From CAIMWS01 sp964409245 (GTDB lineage: Bacteria; Verrucomicrobiota; Verrucomicrobiia; Limisphaerales; UBA1319), in assembly GCA_964409245.1 (NCBI GenBank), contig CAYPCQ010000017.1, forward strand, positions 1-64,000: a stretch of 64,000 bases of DNA. The letters are read 5' to 3'. Position numbers and translations under genes: made by a program. The notes under the pieces are model-generated. The model had not been told where the DNA came from. It worked only from the letters and a program-made list of their open reading frames with translations, and did no database searches. Numbering within the stretch: position 1 is the stretch's first letter; every line of letters begins with the position of its first letter. Shown here piece after piece: positions 35,445 through 44,682 of this stretch.

Positions 35445-36589
35445 ACGCCCTGCGCAATGTCTGGTTTATCGCCCGCAAGGAGATCAAGTATAACATCTGC
35501 CAGCGGGAGATGGTTCTTTGGCTGTTCATCATGCCCACGGTTTTCATCTATTTTATCGGAACCATCACGGGCGGGGTATTCCAGAGTGCCGTGGAACCGC
35601 GCGATCTCCTGGCTCTCCAAAAGCCGGCTGACGCTGGATTCCTGGGGGATGAATTGGAGCAGCGCTTGCGGGAGAACGGTTTTGAAGTGAAATATCCCGA
35701 GCCCGCAGCTGGCATTTCCAACTTTGAACGGCAGTTGGTTTTACCGGAAAACATGACCGCCAAAATCCTGGCGGGCGAAGGTGTCAAGGCACGGTTTGTC
35801 CGGATTGGGGAAGGTTTGGACGAAGAATACGACCGGCTCCGGGTGGGGCGCTCCGTTTATACCGTGCTGGCCGATGTGCTTGCCTGCAGCAGAATGGGCT
35901 ACCCCCTGGATTCCAATTCCTTTCAAAAGCTCCGTGAACAACCTCGGGCTTTGGCTCTGGAGATCAAGCCGGCGGGCCGGCGTCAGCAAATTCCCACCGG
36001 CTATGAACAGGCCGCACCCGGCACCATGGTCTTATTCTCCCTGATCATACTCATCATCACGGGGGCGATTTCCACAATTACGGAGCGCAAACGTGGATTG
36101 CTCAAACGCCTGGCTTCAAGCCCGCTGGCCAAGAGCGAAATACTGCTGGGAAAATGGCTGGGACGCCTTAGCCTGGCTTTGATCCAGGTTGGCATCAGCT
36201 ATGTGGCCTCCGCTTGGTTGTTCCATGTAAAATGGGGGCCACATTGGCCCATGGTTTGGGTGGTGTTATTTCTTTGGTGCGGTTTTTGCGCATCCATTGG
36301 ATTGCTGCTGGGCCAGGTGATCCAGACTGAGGGGCAGGCCGTTGGCATTGGCGTGTTGTCCAGCAACGTCCTGGCGGCGCTGGGGGGATGCTGGTGGCCC
36401 ATTGAAATCACCCCCGCATTCATGCAGTTGCTCGCCAAAGCCCTGCCCACCGGCTGGGCCATGGATGCCCTGCACCAGCTCGTCAGCTTCGGCGCGCCAG
36501 CGTCAACAGTGCTGCCGCATTGCCTGGCCTTGATAGCCGCCTCCCTGGTTTTGGGATGGCTGGGTGCGCGCTGGTTCAAATACCAATAG
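35441..36589 (+). CDS. ABC-2 type transporter permease (second)
   Basis: 382 residues with the same architecture: KEIKYNICQREMVLWLFIMP leading into helix 1, an extracytoplasmic domain, then ITERKRGLLKRLASSPLAKSE and a C-terminal cluster of helices ending in LGWLGARWFKYQ. It completes an ATPase-permease-permease exporter cassette. No adaptor (HlyD-like) or outer-membrane channel gene is next to it. The substrate is unknown. Confidence 0.92.
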   Translation: MNALRNVWFIARKEIKYNICQREMVLWLFIMPTVFIYFIGTITGGVFQSAVEPRDLLALQKPADAGFLGDELEQRLRENGFEVKYPEPAAGISNFERQLVLPENMTAKILAGEGVKARFVRIGEGLDEEYDRLRVGRSVYTVLADVLACSRMGYPLDSNSFQKLREQPRALALEIKPAGRRQQIPTGYEQAAPGTMVLFSLIILIITGAISTITERKRGLLKRLASSPLAKSEILLGKWLGRLSLALIQVGISYVASAWLFHVKWGPHWPMVWVVLFLWCGFCASIGLLLGQVIQTEGQAVGIGVLSSNVLAALGGCWWPIEITPAFMQLLAKALPTGWAMDALHQLVSFGAPASTVLPHCLALIAASLVLGWLGARWFKYQ

Positions 36590-36597
36590 CATCGACC

Positions 36598-36611
36598 CAG
36601 CCCATGGGCTG
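36598..36611. other. 14-bp perfect palindrome between convergent genes
   Basis: CAGCCCATGGGCTG lies in the 31-base gap between the permease and glycosidase genes, which converge. It could act as a weak bidirectional terminator; no T-tract follows. Confidence 0.3.
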
Positions 36612-36620
36612 TTCCTTGGT

Positions 36621-38828
36621 TCAGCGGTTGCCGGCGGATTCAAACCGGTAATTGAAACGGCCGTTGGGGGCGGTATCGCCCTGGTCCAAGAGATCGATTA
36701 TTTGGCCGGATTCCGGGAAGTTGTCAGCCCATTTGAAATCCAGCCGGACCGGTTGGATGCTTTCCGGAAGGCCGAGTAATTTTTTGGGGATGGCCAGGTG
36801 CATTTCGCTGCCGCGGGCCACCCACGGGATTTTTGTGACGGGCGCCCAATTCCAGCCGCCTGCGTTTTTTTCGAGCCATCCGGAGGAGGAATCCGACAGC
36901 CGATGGTTCAGTATAAAATCATAACCCTCCCAACCGGTTCGATGGTCGCAATCAATGTCCAGCAGCAGGGTCATCCAGTTGTTGGTGGCAGGGGCCGTAA
37001 GCGGTTGGGCGGTGCGGATGTAGAAATAAAGGTTTCCGGCATCCTGGGTGGCTTTGCAGCCCAGCAAATCATTCCGGCCGGATTGGTTCACGTAGCGGGC
37101 GCATTGGTTGAAGCCCGGAAAATCCCGGTGCTGGACGTCCCCTGCATCGTCCCTGAATTCCGGAGTTACACCGGCCCATTGGCTGAAATCGCCAGATAGT
37201 ATGATCGTTTTCGGTGGGCTGGCCTGCGGATTCGGGCGAACCCCTTTGTAGCGCCGGATATAGGAAACCAGCTGGTAATAATAATTATCGCCATGGCCGC
37301 CTTTCATCGGCTCGATGTCGCGGCTGTTTTCCTGGTCGAATTCATCGACAAACATCACCGGACGCCGGACCCCATTGAACTCGTTGAAGCGGCCGGCAAT
37401 CCACTCGTTCCAGCCAGTGACGAAAATGAATTGTGGATCCTGGCGTAACGCGTGTTCCCATTGCTCTGTGAAATTGAACCCGCGCTGAATGGCGCCCGGC
37501 TCGCGGCTCCAGGTTCCACCCCTGTAGCTCCGACCGAGCGCCCCGGGTTCGCTCAGGCAGCCAAGCCGGTTGCTCACGGCGTTCTGGGCCACGCCCACCG
37601 ACATTTGCTCTTTCTCACCCCGGGCATTACGGAAGATATGCTGCGGGAAAACCTCGAGCCAACTCCACATATCGGGCTGGGTGGCGCCTTGGAAATAATC
37701 AGGCTGGGGTTTGCGGAAGGTGAAAAATTTTCGCATTTGGCCCACTTCCTCGGGAATGGAGGCAATCCGCAACTGGCGATCTCCCGCAGCGGGCTGGCCA
37801 TCCGCGAAGGCTTGGCCTTGGGCAAAAACATCCTGCGTATGGCTCCACCACCCGATGGTTCCGTTTGGGGCCGAGGCTTCCAGATAATACACTCCCGGCG
37901 GTTGTGGCTGGTCGAGCCGCAGTTGCAGCCAGTCGTTGTCGCGCACTCGTTCAAACCGGCGCGCTGTTATCTGTCGGCCTCCCGGGCCGGTTTCATAAAG
38001 CGTCAAAGTCACCGCGGAATTGGTGGCGGACCAGGTCGGAAAGCTGCCGCTCACCGACTCCCAAGGCTGGCTCATGGAAAAAGTTTGGCCCAGGGTGTGC
38101 CCCGGTTTTAATACCTCCGGCTGGTTTCTCGGGGAAATGGCAAGGGCGCTGTTGAGCAGTTCAGGATCCGCCAGGATCAACGGTTTTCCCTGCCAGCGGA
38201 ACCAGAGATCAGGGTATAGCCCGGGGGCGTAAAGATCGCGGTAAAGTTCGCCCGCCACTTTGGCGGGATCCCAAAACGGGCAAAGAAAAGCCACTTGAGG
38301 AGTTTTGCCCCCTTGCCGCCGCACCTCCGTGAAAACCCGCAGCAGTTCCATGTAATTGGAACGATAGGCCAGCTGGTTGGTGACGTCGAAAATGAGCACA
38401 TCCACTCCGGCGTCAGCCAGCATTTGGCAATGCTTGCGCAGCACGTAGGGATCCTGTGTCTGGTAATAGCCGAAAATGGATTCGCCCCAATGATGCGGAG
38501 CGTGCAGCGGCCCCCACAAAGGACTTTCCGGCTTGTCCATGGCGGCCGGATCTTTGGACAGGATGCGGGCGATGTCGTGAGGCCCACCCACCACATGCTG
38601 GCCCAGCCACAGGAAATAGAACATCCCCACGTAGTGATCGGACCGGACCGGACCGGCCTCGGTGAATCCGGGAAGGCGCCGTTCCAAGGCATCAGTGGCC
38701 GTCCAGGTATCGCTAAAAGTATCCCAGGCTGGCGGTTCCAACGCTCCGGGGCATTCCGGGCTGAGGAGCAGCAGGGTCCATCCGAAAATGGCCGCCAGGC
38801 GGTTTCGCCAATGTGTTTGTTGCAGCAT
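36621..38828 (-). CDS. Secreted GH71/GH99-like glycosidase with C-terminal carbohydrate-binding-like domain
   Basis: 735 residues with a signal peptide (hydrophobic FGWTLLLLS core). The region 50-230 resembles GH99/GH71-type barrels: VGMFYFLWLG, then HHWGESIFGYYQTQDPYVLRKH, ADAGVDVLIFDVTN, and later FIFVTGWNEWIAGRF, a strand carrying likely catalytic Glu. The C-terminal part (about 545-725) reads like a CBM9-type sugar-binding domain with acidic Ca-site-like motifs (LLLDIDCDHRTGWEGYDFIL). Probably degrades an external polysaccharide; the substrate is unknown. The family call is by residue pattern and could be a neighbouring clan. Confidence 0.68.
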   Translation of the reverse strand: MLQQTHWRNRLAAIFGWTLLLLSPECPGALEPPAWDTFSDTWTATDALERRLPGFTEAGPVRSDHYVGMFYFLWLGQHVVGGPHDIARILSKDPAAMDKPESPLWGPLHAPHHWGESIFGYYQTQDPYVLRKHCQMLADAGVDVLIFDVTNQLAYRSNYMELLRVFTEVRRQGGKTPQVAFLCPFWDPAKVAGELYRDLYAPGLYPDLWFRWQGKPLILADPELLNSALAISPRNQPEVLKPGHTLGQTFSMSQPWESVSGSFPTWSATNSAVTLTLYETGPGGRQITARRFERVRDNDWLQLRLDQPQPPGVYYLEASAPNGTIGWWSHTQDVFAQGQAFADGQPAAGDRQLRIASIPEEVGQMRKFFTFRKPQPDYFQGATQPDMWSWLEVFPQHIFRNARGEKEQMSVGVAQNAVSNRLGCLSEPGALGRSYRGGTWSREPGAIQRGFNFTEQWEHALRQDPQFIFVTGWNEWIAGRFNEFNGVRRPVMFVDEFDQENSRDIEPMKGGHGDNYYYQLVSYIRRYKGVRPNPQASPPKTIILSGDFSQWAGVTPEFRDDAGDVQHRDFPGFNQCARYVNQSGRNDLLGCKATQDAGNLYFYIRTAQPLTAPATNNWMTLLLDIDCDHRTGWEGYDFILNHRLSDSSSGWLEKNAGGWNWAPVTKIPWVARGSEMHLAIPKKLLGLPESIQPVRLDFKWADNFPESGQIIDLLDQGDTAPNGRFNYRFESAGNR

Positions 38829-38921
38829 AGTAGAGGCATCCTGGGGGAGGGGGGCGGATAATTCAAGTTTCCAGGAGGTTGCCAGGCGGCCGCGGATGGT
38901 GCAGGATGCAGTCCAACAAAT

Positions 38922-41324
38922 ATGAAAATGGCATTACCAGGCATTCGGCATTGCATTGCAGGTTGGGCGTGGGCTTTACCGCTGGCAGCAGCGGCGGCCG
39001 CCAGCCTGCCTGTGCAAGAGAAACTTCGGGAGGTTCCTTTCACTCAGGTAAAGATTGAAGACGGTTTTTGGGCGCCCCGCCGGGCGACCAATCGCCTGGT
39101 GTCCATCCCGCACAGTCTCCAGATGCTGGAGAAAGCCGGGAACATCAAGAATTTCGAACTGGCCGCGGCGGGGGCGCGCGCAGGCTATTCCGGCCCGGTG
39201 TTCATGGATTCGGACCTTTACAAAGCCATGGAAGCGGCTGCCTATTCCCTGGCCACCGATCCCGATCCCACCCTGGACAAACAGCTGGATGGCATCATCG
39301 CCAAAATGGCGGCCGCCCAGATGGCGGATGGTTACCTGAACACCCATTTCCAGGTGAACGCGCCGGATCAGCGCTGGACCAATCTCCGGGATTGGCACGA
39401 GCTTTATTGCGCCGGGCATATGTTCGAGGCGGCAGTGGCTCATTACCAAGCCACCGGCAAGCGGAATTTCCTGGATATCGCCACCCGGTTCGCCAATTAC
39501 ATCGACTCGGTATTTGGCGATGGCCCCGGCAAAAGGATGGGCTATCCGGGCCATCCGGAAATCGAACTGGCCTTGATCAAGCTCTGGCGGGCTGCCAACG
39601 ATCAGCGTTATTTCAACCTGGCCCGTTTTTTTGTGGAAAACCGGGGCCGCAAGTTTTACGCCACCGAGCACCATACCCCCCTGGAAAAATATGATGGCAC
39701 CTATTGGCAGGATGATGTGCCGATCCGCGAGCACCGCCAAATCAAAGGGCACGCCGTGCGGGCGGGATACTTATTGTCTGGCACGGTGGATGTGGCCGGG
39801 GTCACCGGCGATGAAGGCCTGCTGCAAATGGTGGACCGCGTATGGCGGAACACCACGCAAAAGAGAATGTATTTAACCGGTGGCATTGGACCCTCCGCCC
39901 ATAATGAAGGGTTCACAGAGGATTATGACCTGCCCAATCAGACCGCCTACCAGGAGACTTGCGCGTCGGTCGCCATGGCCTTATGGAACCACCGCCTGAA
40001 TTTGTTGTATGGGGATGGCCGCTACGCCGACTTGGTAGAGCGGGCGCTTTACAATGGCATTTTGGCGGGGGTGTCGCTGGATGGCACCCGGTTTTTCTAT
40101 GTCAATCCGCTTTCCAGTTCGGGCCATCATCATCGTTCGGAGTGGTTTGGGTGTGCCTGCTGCCCGCCCAATGTGGCCCGCACGTTGTCGGCCTTAGGCA
40201 ACTATGTGTGCGCGCAAAGCGACACCGGCATCTGGATAAACCTGTATGTCCAAGGCCGGGTGAATGTGAAAATGAAGGACCAGGCAGCGGCGCTGAAAGT
40301 CACCACCGATTACCCATGGGACGGGCACGTCCTGATGCAGCCGGAGCTGGAGAAACCGGCCCAATTTGAACTGCGTTTGCGGGTGCCTGGCTGGTGTCAG
40401 CACATGGTAGTCAAAGTAAATCGCCGGGTGGTTACGCAGCCCGTATTGGATCGAGGATACCTGGTGCTGGACCGCGAATGGCATACCGGTGACAGTGTCT
40501 CGCTGAGCCTGGCCATGCCGGTGAGCCGCATTCAGGCGCACCCATCAGTAAAAGACGATGCCGGCCTGTTGGCGATCCAGCGTGGCCCGGTGGTTTATTG
40601 CCTGGAAGCGGCGGATCAGACCGAGCCAATGGCCGGCCTGGCTATTGCCCCCGATGCGGTGTTCAGCCCGGAAAAGAAAACCGACTTGCTCGGCGGAGTG
40701 ATGGTTTTAAAAGGAACCGGCCTGGCGCCCCTCAGCCAGGAATGGCGGGGCAGGCTCTACCAACCAGCCCAAGCCGACCGTAAAGTGGCGATCACAGCCA
40801 TCCCATACTGCGTTTGGGATAACCGCGCCGCCGGCCCCATGCGGGTATGGCTGCCCCAGGTGGCACCCTTGGCCAGCGTCAAAGGCCTCGAGGCCCAGGC
40901 AACCGTCACGGTTTCATTCAAGAACAGCAACGCACAACCTGAAGGCATCAACGACGGGCTTGAGCCAAAGAGTTCCGGAGATCAGCCCGCTTCCATGTGC
41001 CATTGGTGGCCGCATAAGGATTCGGCCGAATGGGTGCAATACACGTGGGCCGCTCCGCAGACAGTGTCCGGAGTGAAAGTCTATTGGTTTGATGATACCG
41101 GCCGGGGCGCCTGCCGGCTGCCTGCTTCCTGGCAGATTCTCCGCCCGGATGGCGATGCGTGGAAACCGGTGGCCGATGGTCTCCAATACCCGGTCCAAAA
41201 AGACCGCTGGTGCGAGGTTTCCTTCCCGGCCGTCCAAACCAAGGCGCTCCGCCTGAGTGTGCGGCTGCAAAAGGACTGGGCCGCCGGTGCTCACGAATGG
41301 AAAATCGTGACTCCCGAGGACTGA
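38922..41324 (+). CDS. GH127 (DUF1680) beta-L-arabinofuranosidase-like glycosidase
   Basis: 800 residues with a signal peptide (hydrophobic and Ala-rich, about residues 1-28). The N-terminal VKIEDGFWAPRRATN and the central YQETCASVAMALWNHRL and FGCACCPPNVARTL segments are GH127 hallmarks. The Glu and Cys of ETC (about 345-347) and the paired Cys near 413-414 correspond to the zinc site described for HypBA1-type beta-L-arabinofuranosidases. The last 100 residues form a discoidin-like (F5/8-type) binding domain. Secreted; probably releases L-arabinofuranose or a related sugar. Divergent from the GH71/99-like gene. Confidence 0.92.
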   Translation: MKMALPGIRHCIAGWAWALPLAAAAAASLPVQEKLREVPFTQVKIEDGFWAPRRATNRLVSIPHSLQMLEKAGNIKNFELAAAGARAGYSGPVFMDSDLYKAMEAAAYSLATDPDPTLDKQLDGIIAKMAAAQMADGYLNTHFQVNAPDQRWTNLRDWHELYCAGHMFEAAVAHYQATGKRNFLDIATRFANYIDSVFGDGPGKRMGYPGHPEIELALIKLWRAANDQRYFNLARFFVENRGRKFYATEHHTPLEKYDGTYWQDDVPIREHRQIKGHAVRAGYLLSGTVDVAGVTGDEGLLQMVDRVWRNTTQKRMYLTGGIGPSAHNEGFTEDYDLPNQTAYQETCASVAMALWNHRLNLLYGDGRYADLVERALYNGILAGVSLDGTRFFYVNPLSSSGHHHRSEWFGCACCPPNVARTLSALGNYVCAQSDTGIWINLYVQGRVNVKMKDQAAALKVTTDYPWDGHVLMQPELEKPAQFELRLRVPGWCQHMVVKVNRRVVTQPVLDRGYLVLDREWHTGDSVSLSLAMPVSRIQAHPSVKDDAGLLAIQRGPVVYCLEAADQTEPMAGLAIAPDAVFSPEKKTDLLGGVMVLKGTGLAPLSQEWRGRLYQPAQADRKVAITAIPYCVWDNRAAGPMRVWLPQVAPLASVKGLEAQATVTVSFKNSNAQPEGINDGLEPKSSGDQPASMCHWWPHKDSAEWVQYTWAAPQTVSGVKVYWFDDTGRGACRLPASWQILRPDGDAWKPVADGLQYPVQKDRWCEVSFPAVQTKALRLSVRLQKDWAAGAHEWKIVTPED

Positions 41325-41336
41325 TCGGGCACCCCA

Positions 41337-42128
41337 ATGGCCATGCCCCCGATCACCCTGACCACTGATTTCGGCAATCGCGATTGGTTCGTGGGCACCA
41401 TGAAGGGGATCATTCTGGGCATCAATCCGAGTGCCACCGTCATTGACCTCACCCACGAAGTTCCTGCTGGCGATATCCGTGCGGGCGCTTTTTCCCTGGC
41501 GGCGGCTTATGGATTTTTCCCAAGCGGGACCATTCATGTCGCAATAATCGATCCGGGGGTGGGAAGCCCGCGTCCGGCGGTGGCGGTTAGAACCGCCAAT
41601 TTCACGTTTGTCGGCCCCGACAACGGGGTGATGTCGTGGGCCTTGGCGCGGGAAACGATCCGAGCCATACATCGCCTGGAAAATACCCGGTACTTTCTGC
41701 CTGCGATCAGCCGGACTTTTCACGGCCGCGACGTTTTCGCCCCGGTGGCCGCGCACCTTAGCTGTGGCACAGCCATTCACCGGTTGGGGCCCCGGGCGGA
41801 TCATCACCTCAAGCTGGAGTTCCCGGAACCGGTGGTGACCGGGCGCCAGATTCAAGGCGAAATCCTCCACGCCGACGTGTTCGGCAATCTGTTCACCAAT
41901 GTCAACGAAGCAGTGCTCCAGGCGCAGGGTTGGCCGGCGTGGTCTGTTCACGCCCGGGGACACAAGCTTTGCGATGGCGGGCTTTTTTACGCCCAAGTGC
42001 CCAAAGGCCAGTCGATCGCTTTGATCGGTTCCACGGGCTGGATGGAGATCGCCATCAACCAAGGTTCGGCTGGGGCCAGCTTTCAACTGCATCCCGGGGA
42101 CCCGGTTACCATCCAGAAAGCCGGCTGA
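41337..42128 (+). CDS. SAM hydroxide adenosyltransferase (DUF62)
   Basis: 263 residues. ITLTTDFGNRDWFVGTMKG is the DUF62 N-terminal SAM-binding pattern, IIDPGVGSPRPAVAVR and FVGPDNGVMSW follow, and FHGRDVFAPVAAHL is also conserved. Characterised members convert S-adenosylmethionine and water to adenosine and methionine; the related fluorinase and chlorinase use halides. The hydroxide-type enzyme is the likelier reading for a genome of this kind. Located 12 bases after the GH127 gene, and 15 bases before the pseudopilin gene. Confidence 0.93.
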   Translation: MAMPPITLTTDFGNRDWFVGTMKGIILGINPSATVIDLTHEVPAGDIRAGAFSLAAAYGFFPSGTIHVAIIDPGVGSPRPAVAVRTANFTFVGPDNGVMSWALARETIRAIHRLENTRYFLPAISRTFHGRDVFAPVAAHLSCGTAIHRLGPRADHHLKLEFPEPVVTGRQIQGEILHADVFGNLFTNVNEAVLQAQGWPAWSVHARGHKLCDGGLFYAQVPKGQSIALIGSTGWMEIAINQGSAGASFQLHPGDPVTIQKAG

Positions 42129-42143
42129 TCCGACGCCAATCCC

Positions 42144-42995
42144 ATGAAAAATTTTCGCCTATGGGAACGGCTTGGAACACGGCCGGCCGGCTTTACGCTG
42201 ATCGAGCTTTTGGTGGTGATTGCCATCATCGGCATCCTGGCTTCGCTCATGCTGCCCGCCTTGAGCAAGGCACGGCGTAAGGCCCAGGCCGCTCATTGCT
42301 TGTCCAATCTGAAACAATGGGGTGTGGCTTGGATGTTGTATTGCGAAGAAAACAACAATTCTTTCAGCCAGGGGATTGCGGTGGGTTGGGCCAGGGGTGA
42401 GTGGCTCAATGCGCTGAAGAAACATTACGAAAAGAAACCATATCTGCTGTATTGCCCCATGGCCACCCTGGGGCGGGGATCAGGCACGCGGGAGGTGCAG
42501 GTGCCTGCGGATAGCCCGCGTGCGGTGGAATATGGGGGACCCACCACCGCTTATGATTTTCCGCTGACCGATGAGGCTGCCTCCACCACCATTGCCAAAC
42601 GACCGATCACCGCCAGTTACGGCATCAACAACTGGGTTTACGATCCTCCTTCCAGTGTCAGCGCCATCCAGGGGCGCAGCACAGCTTGGAATTGGCGCAA
42701 ATTGGATGCCGCCCGGCAACCGGCGAAAACACCACTATTTGGAGACTCCATGTGGCGGGGCGGGGGACCGCACCACACCGAAATGCCACCCGCCTTCAAC
42801 GGACAGTGGATCGGTGCTGGCGCCGAATTCCACCATTTTGCCATGCAACGCCATGCCAAGGGCATTCAACTGTTGTTTTTCGATTCCTCGGCCCGGCTCG
42901 TTCCGGTCAAAGCTTTGTGGAATCTGGCCTGGCATAAGCAATTCGACATTTCCTACGCGGCGCGGAGCATCGTTTTTCCCGCTTGGATGCAATAG
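42144..42995 (+). CDS. Pseudopilin-type prepilin N-terminal domain protein (DUF1559-like)
   Basis: 283 residues. The prepilin cleavage/methylation motif GFTLIELLVVIAIIGILAS begins at about residue 17, so a type II secretion/type IV pilus prepilin peptidase would cut after Gly. ALSKARRKAQAAHCLSNLKQ follows, as in the large prepilin-like families of Verrucomicrobiota, Lentisphaerota and Planctomycetota. The C-terminal part includes a FFDSSARLV-type segment near the end, typical of that group. The function of these abundant proteins is not known. Confidence 0.9.
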   Translation: MKNFRLWERLGTRPAGFTLIELLVVIAIIGILASLMLPALSKARRKAQAAHCLSNLKQWGVAWMLYCEENNNSFSQGIAVGWARGEWLNALKKHYEKKPYLLYCPMATLGRGSGTREVQVPADSPRAVEYGGPTTAYDFPLTDEAASTTIAKRPITASYGINNWVYDPPSSVSAIQGRSTAWNWRKLDAARQPAKTPLFGDSMWRGGGPHHTEMPPAFNGQWIGAGAEFHHFAMQRHAKGIQLLFFDSSARLVPVKALWNLAWHKQFDISYAARSIVFPAWMQ

Positions 42996-43005
42996 CCCGG
43001 CTTCA

Positions 43006-44517
43006 TCAATGTTGATGCCGTCCGCCCCGTTTGGGTGGTCCGGAAGGCTTTTTCCCGGAATGCTGTTGATGGTATTTGCGAATAGGTTCGATGGTTTTGG
43101 GGCGCGGTTTGGCGATAAACACGATGGGGCACCCCTCAAATCCGAAGGCTTTGCGGAGTTCTTTGCCCAAGTATTTGTTGTATTGTGCGGAAAACATCGC
43201 TTTGTGGTTCACGAACAACACGAATTTCGGCGGAATGGTTTCCACCTGGGTGGCGTAATACATTTTCAGGAAGTGGCCGGTGGAGCTGATCGGCTGCCTT
43301 TTTTCGATCGCCTCCTGGAGTGTCCGGTTCAGGATTGAGGTGGGAATTTTTTGCTGTAATTGATCGGCCACGTAACGGATGGCTTCCAGCAATCGGTCCA
43401 GGTTGAATCCTTCCTTGGCGGAGGTGAAAATCACCGGGGCATAATCCAGGAAAAAGAGCTGGGATTGCACCCATTGGCCAAACTCAGCCAGGTTCCTGGG
43501 TGGCCTTTGATCCCGGCTGCGGCGCGGCTTTTTATCAGCCGGTTTTTGTTTGGCCTCCTGCTCCTCCAGCGCGGGCTTGAATAGATCCCATTTATTGATC
43601 GCCACGATACAGGCCTTGGGGGCGGAGTTGATCAGATCGGCGATTTTCTTGTCCTGCTCCAAAATGCCGCTTTCCGCGTCCAAAACCAGCACGGCAATGT
43701 CGCAGCGCTCAATGGAATCCTCGGATCGCTTGACGCTGAAAAATTCCACTGAATCATCCTGGCGCCGTTTTTTACGGATGCCAGCCGTGTCGATCAGGAT
43801 ATACTGCTGCCGGACGCCTTCTGTTTCCACTTCAAAGGGCACATCCACCGAATCCCGGGTGGTGCCAGGAATAGGGGTGACGATGACTCTGTCCGATTGC
43901 GTGAGCGCGTTGATCAACGAAGATTTTCCCACGTTGGGACGTCCGACAATAGCCAGTTTCAATGGCGGAGCCGAGACCGCCGCTTCGGGTTGGCCTTCGG
44001 TGGCAACCGGTTGCGGCAGCAATTTGAAAACCGCGTGCATGAGGTCGGAAATGCCATGGCCATGGATGGCGCTGACTGGGCAAATAACCGGGAAACCCAG
44101 CCGTGTGTATTGGCCAAGTTCATCTTCATGGCCAGTCCGGTCCACCTTGTTCACCGCTAGAACGACCGATTTCCCGCTGGTCCGCAAGCGGCTAGCCACC
44201 TCCATGTCCAAGGGTGCCAGACCTTCTTGCAAATTGACCACCAGGATGACCACATTCGCGGCTTCAATGGCAATCTCCACCTGCTTGATCGTGGCCTGGA
44301 CGAGGATATCGCTGGCCTTTTCTCCGCGCAAAAGGCCGATCCCGCCCGTATCAATCAGGGTGAATTTACGCCCCACCCATTCCACTTCCGCACTGATGCG
44401 GTCGCGGGTAACCCCGGGCTGATCATGAACGATGGCTATCCGCCTGCCCGCCAGGCGGTTAAACAAGGCCGACTTGCCCACGTTGGGCCGGCCCACTATG
44501 GCAATGACTCCAGACAT
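43006..44517 (-). CDS. der: Ribosome-assembly GTPase Der (EngA)
   Basis: 503 residues from the ATG at 44515-44517; the open frame reaches 44970 but that part is not Der-like. Two tandem G domains: GRPNVGKSALF at about 9-19 and GRPNVGKSSLINAL in the second half. DTGGI and DTAGI are the G3 motifs, NKVD and NKWD the G4 motifs. A C-terminal KH-like domain follows. An insertion rich in Lys, Arg and Glu (about EEQEAKQKPADKKPRRSRDQ) lies after the second NKWD, and the C-terminal tail is basic. Der binds the 50S subunit during assembly. It is divergent from a conserved hypothetical. Confidence 0.97.
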   Translation of the reverse strand: MSGVIAIVGRPNVGKSALFNRLAGRRIAIVHDQPGVTRDRISAEVEWVGRKFTLIDTGGIGLLRGEKASDILVQATIKQVEIAIEAANVVILVVNLQEGLAPLDMEVASRLRTSGKSVVLAVNKVDRTGHEDELGQYTRLGFPVICPVSAIHGHGISDLMHAVFKLLPQPVATEGQPEAAVSAPPLKLAIVGRPNVGKSSLINALTQSDRVIVTPIPGTTRDSVDVPFEVETEGVRQQYILIDTAGIRKKRRQDDSVEFFSVKRSEDSIERCDIAVLVLDAESGILEQDKKIADLINSAPKACIVAINKWDLFKPALEEQEAKQKPADKKPRRSRDQRPPRNLAEFGQWVQSQLFFLDYAPVIFTSAKEGFNLDRLLEAIRYVADQLQQKIPTSILNRTLQEAIEKRQPISSTGHFLKMYYATQVETIPPKFVLFVNHKAMFSAQYNKYLGKELRKAFGFEGCPIVFIAKPRPKTIEPIRKYHQQHSGKKPSGPPKRGGRHQH

Positions 44518-44682
44518 TCCATTCAGCTTGCCATCATCGGCCTTGCTGATAAAGGCAAAACGTCCGGCCGATGCGGTTCCGCAAGCCAGGTGGCAGCGGG
44601 TGGCTGCGAAAAAGTTCGGTTTACCCGGTTGTTTTGGCAATCGGCATGCTGCATAATTTTTCAGACAAGGTATCGATGAAAA

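Noticed and set aside
40914..42092. 392-codon minus-strand open frame
   Set aside because: Antisense to the GH127 and DUF62 genes.
43550..44422. 290-codon plus-strand open frame
   Set aside because: Antisense to der.
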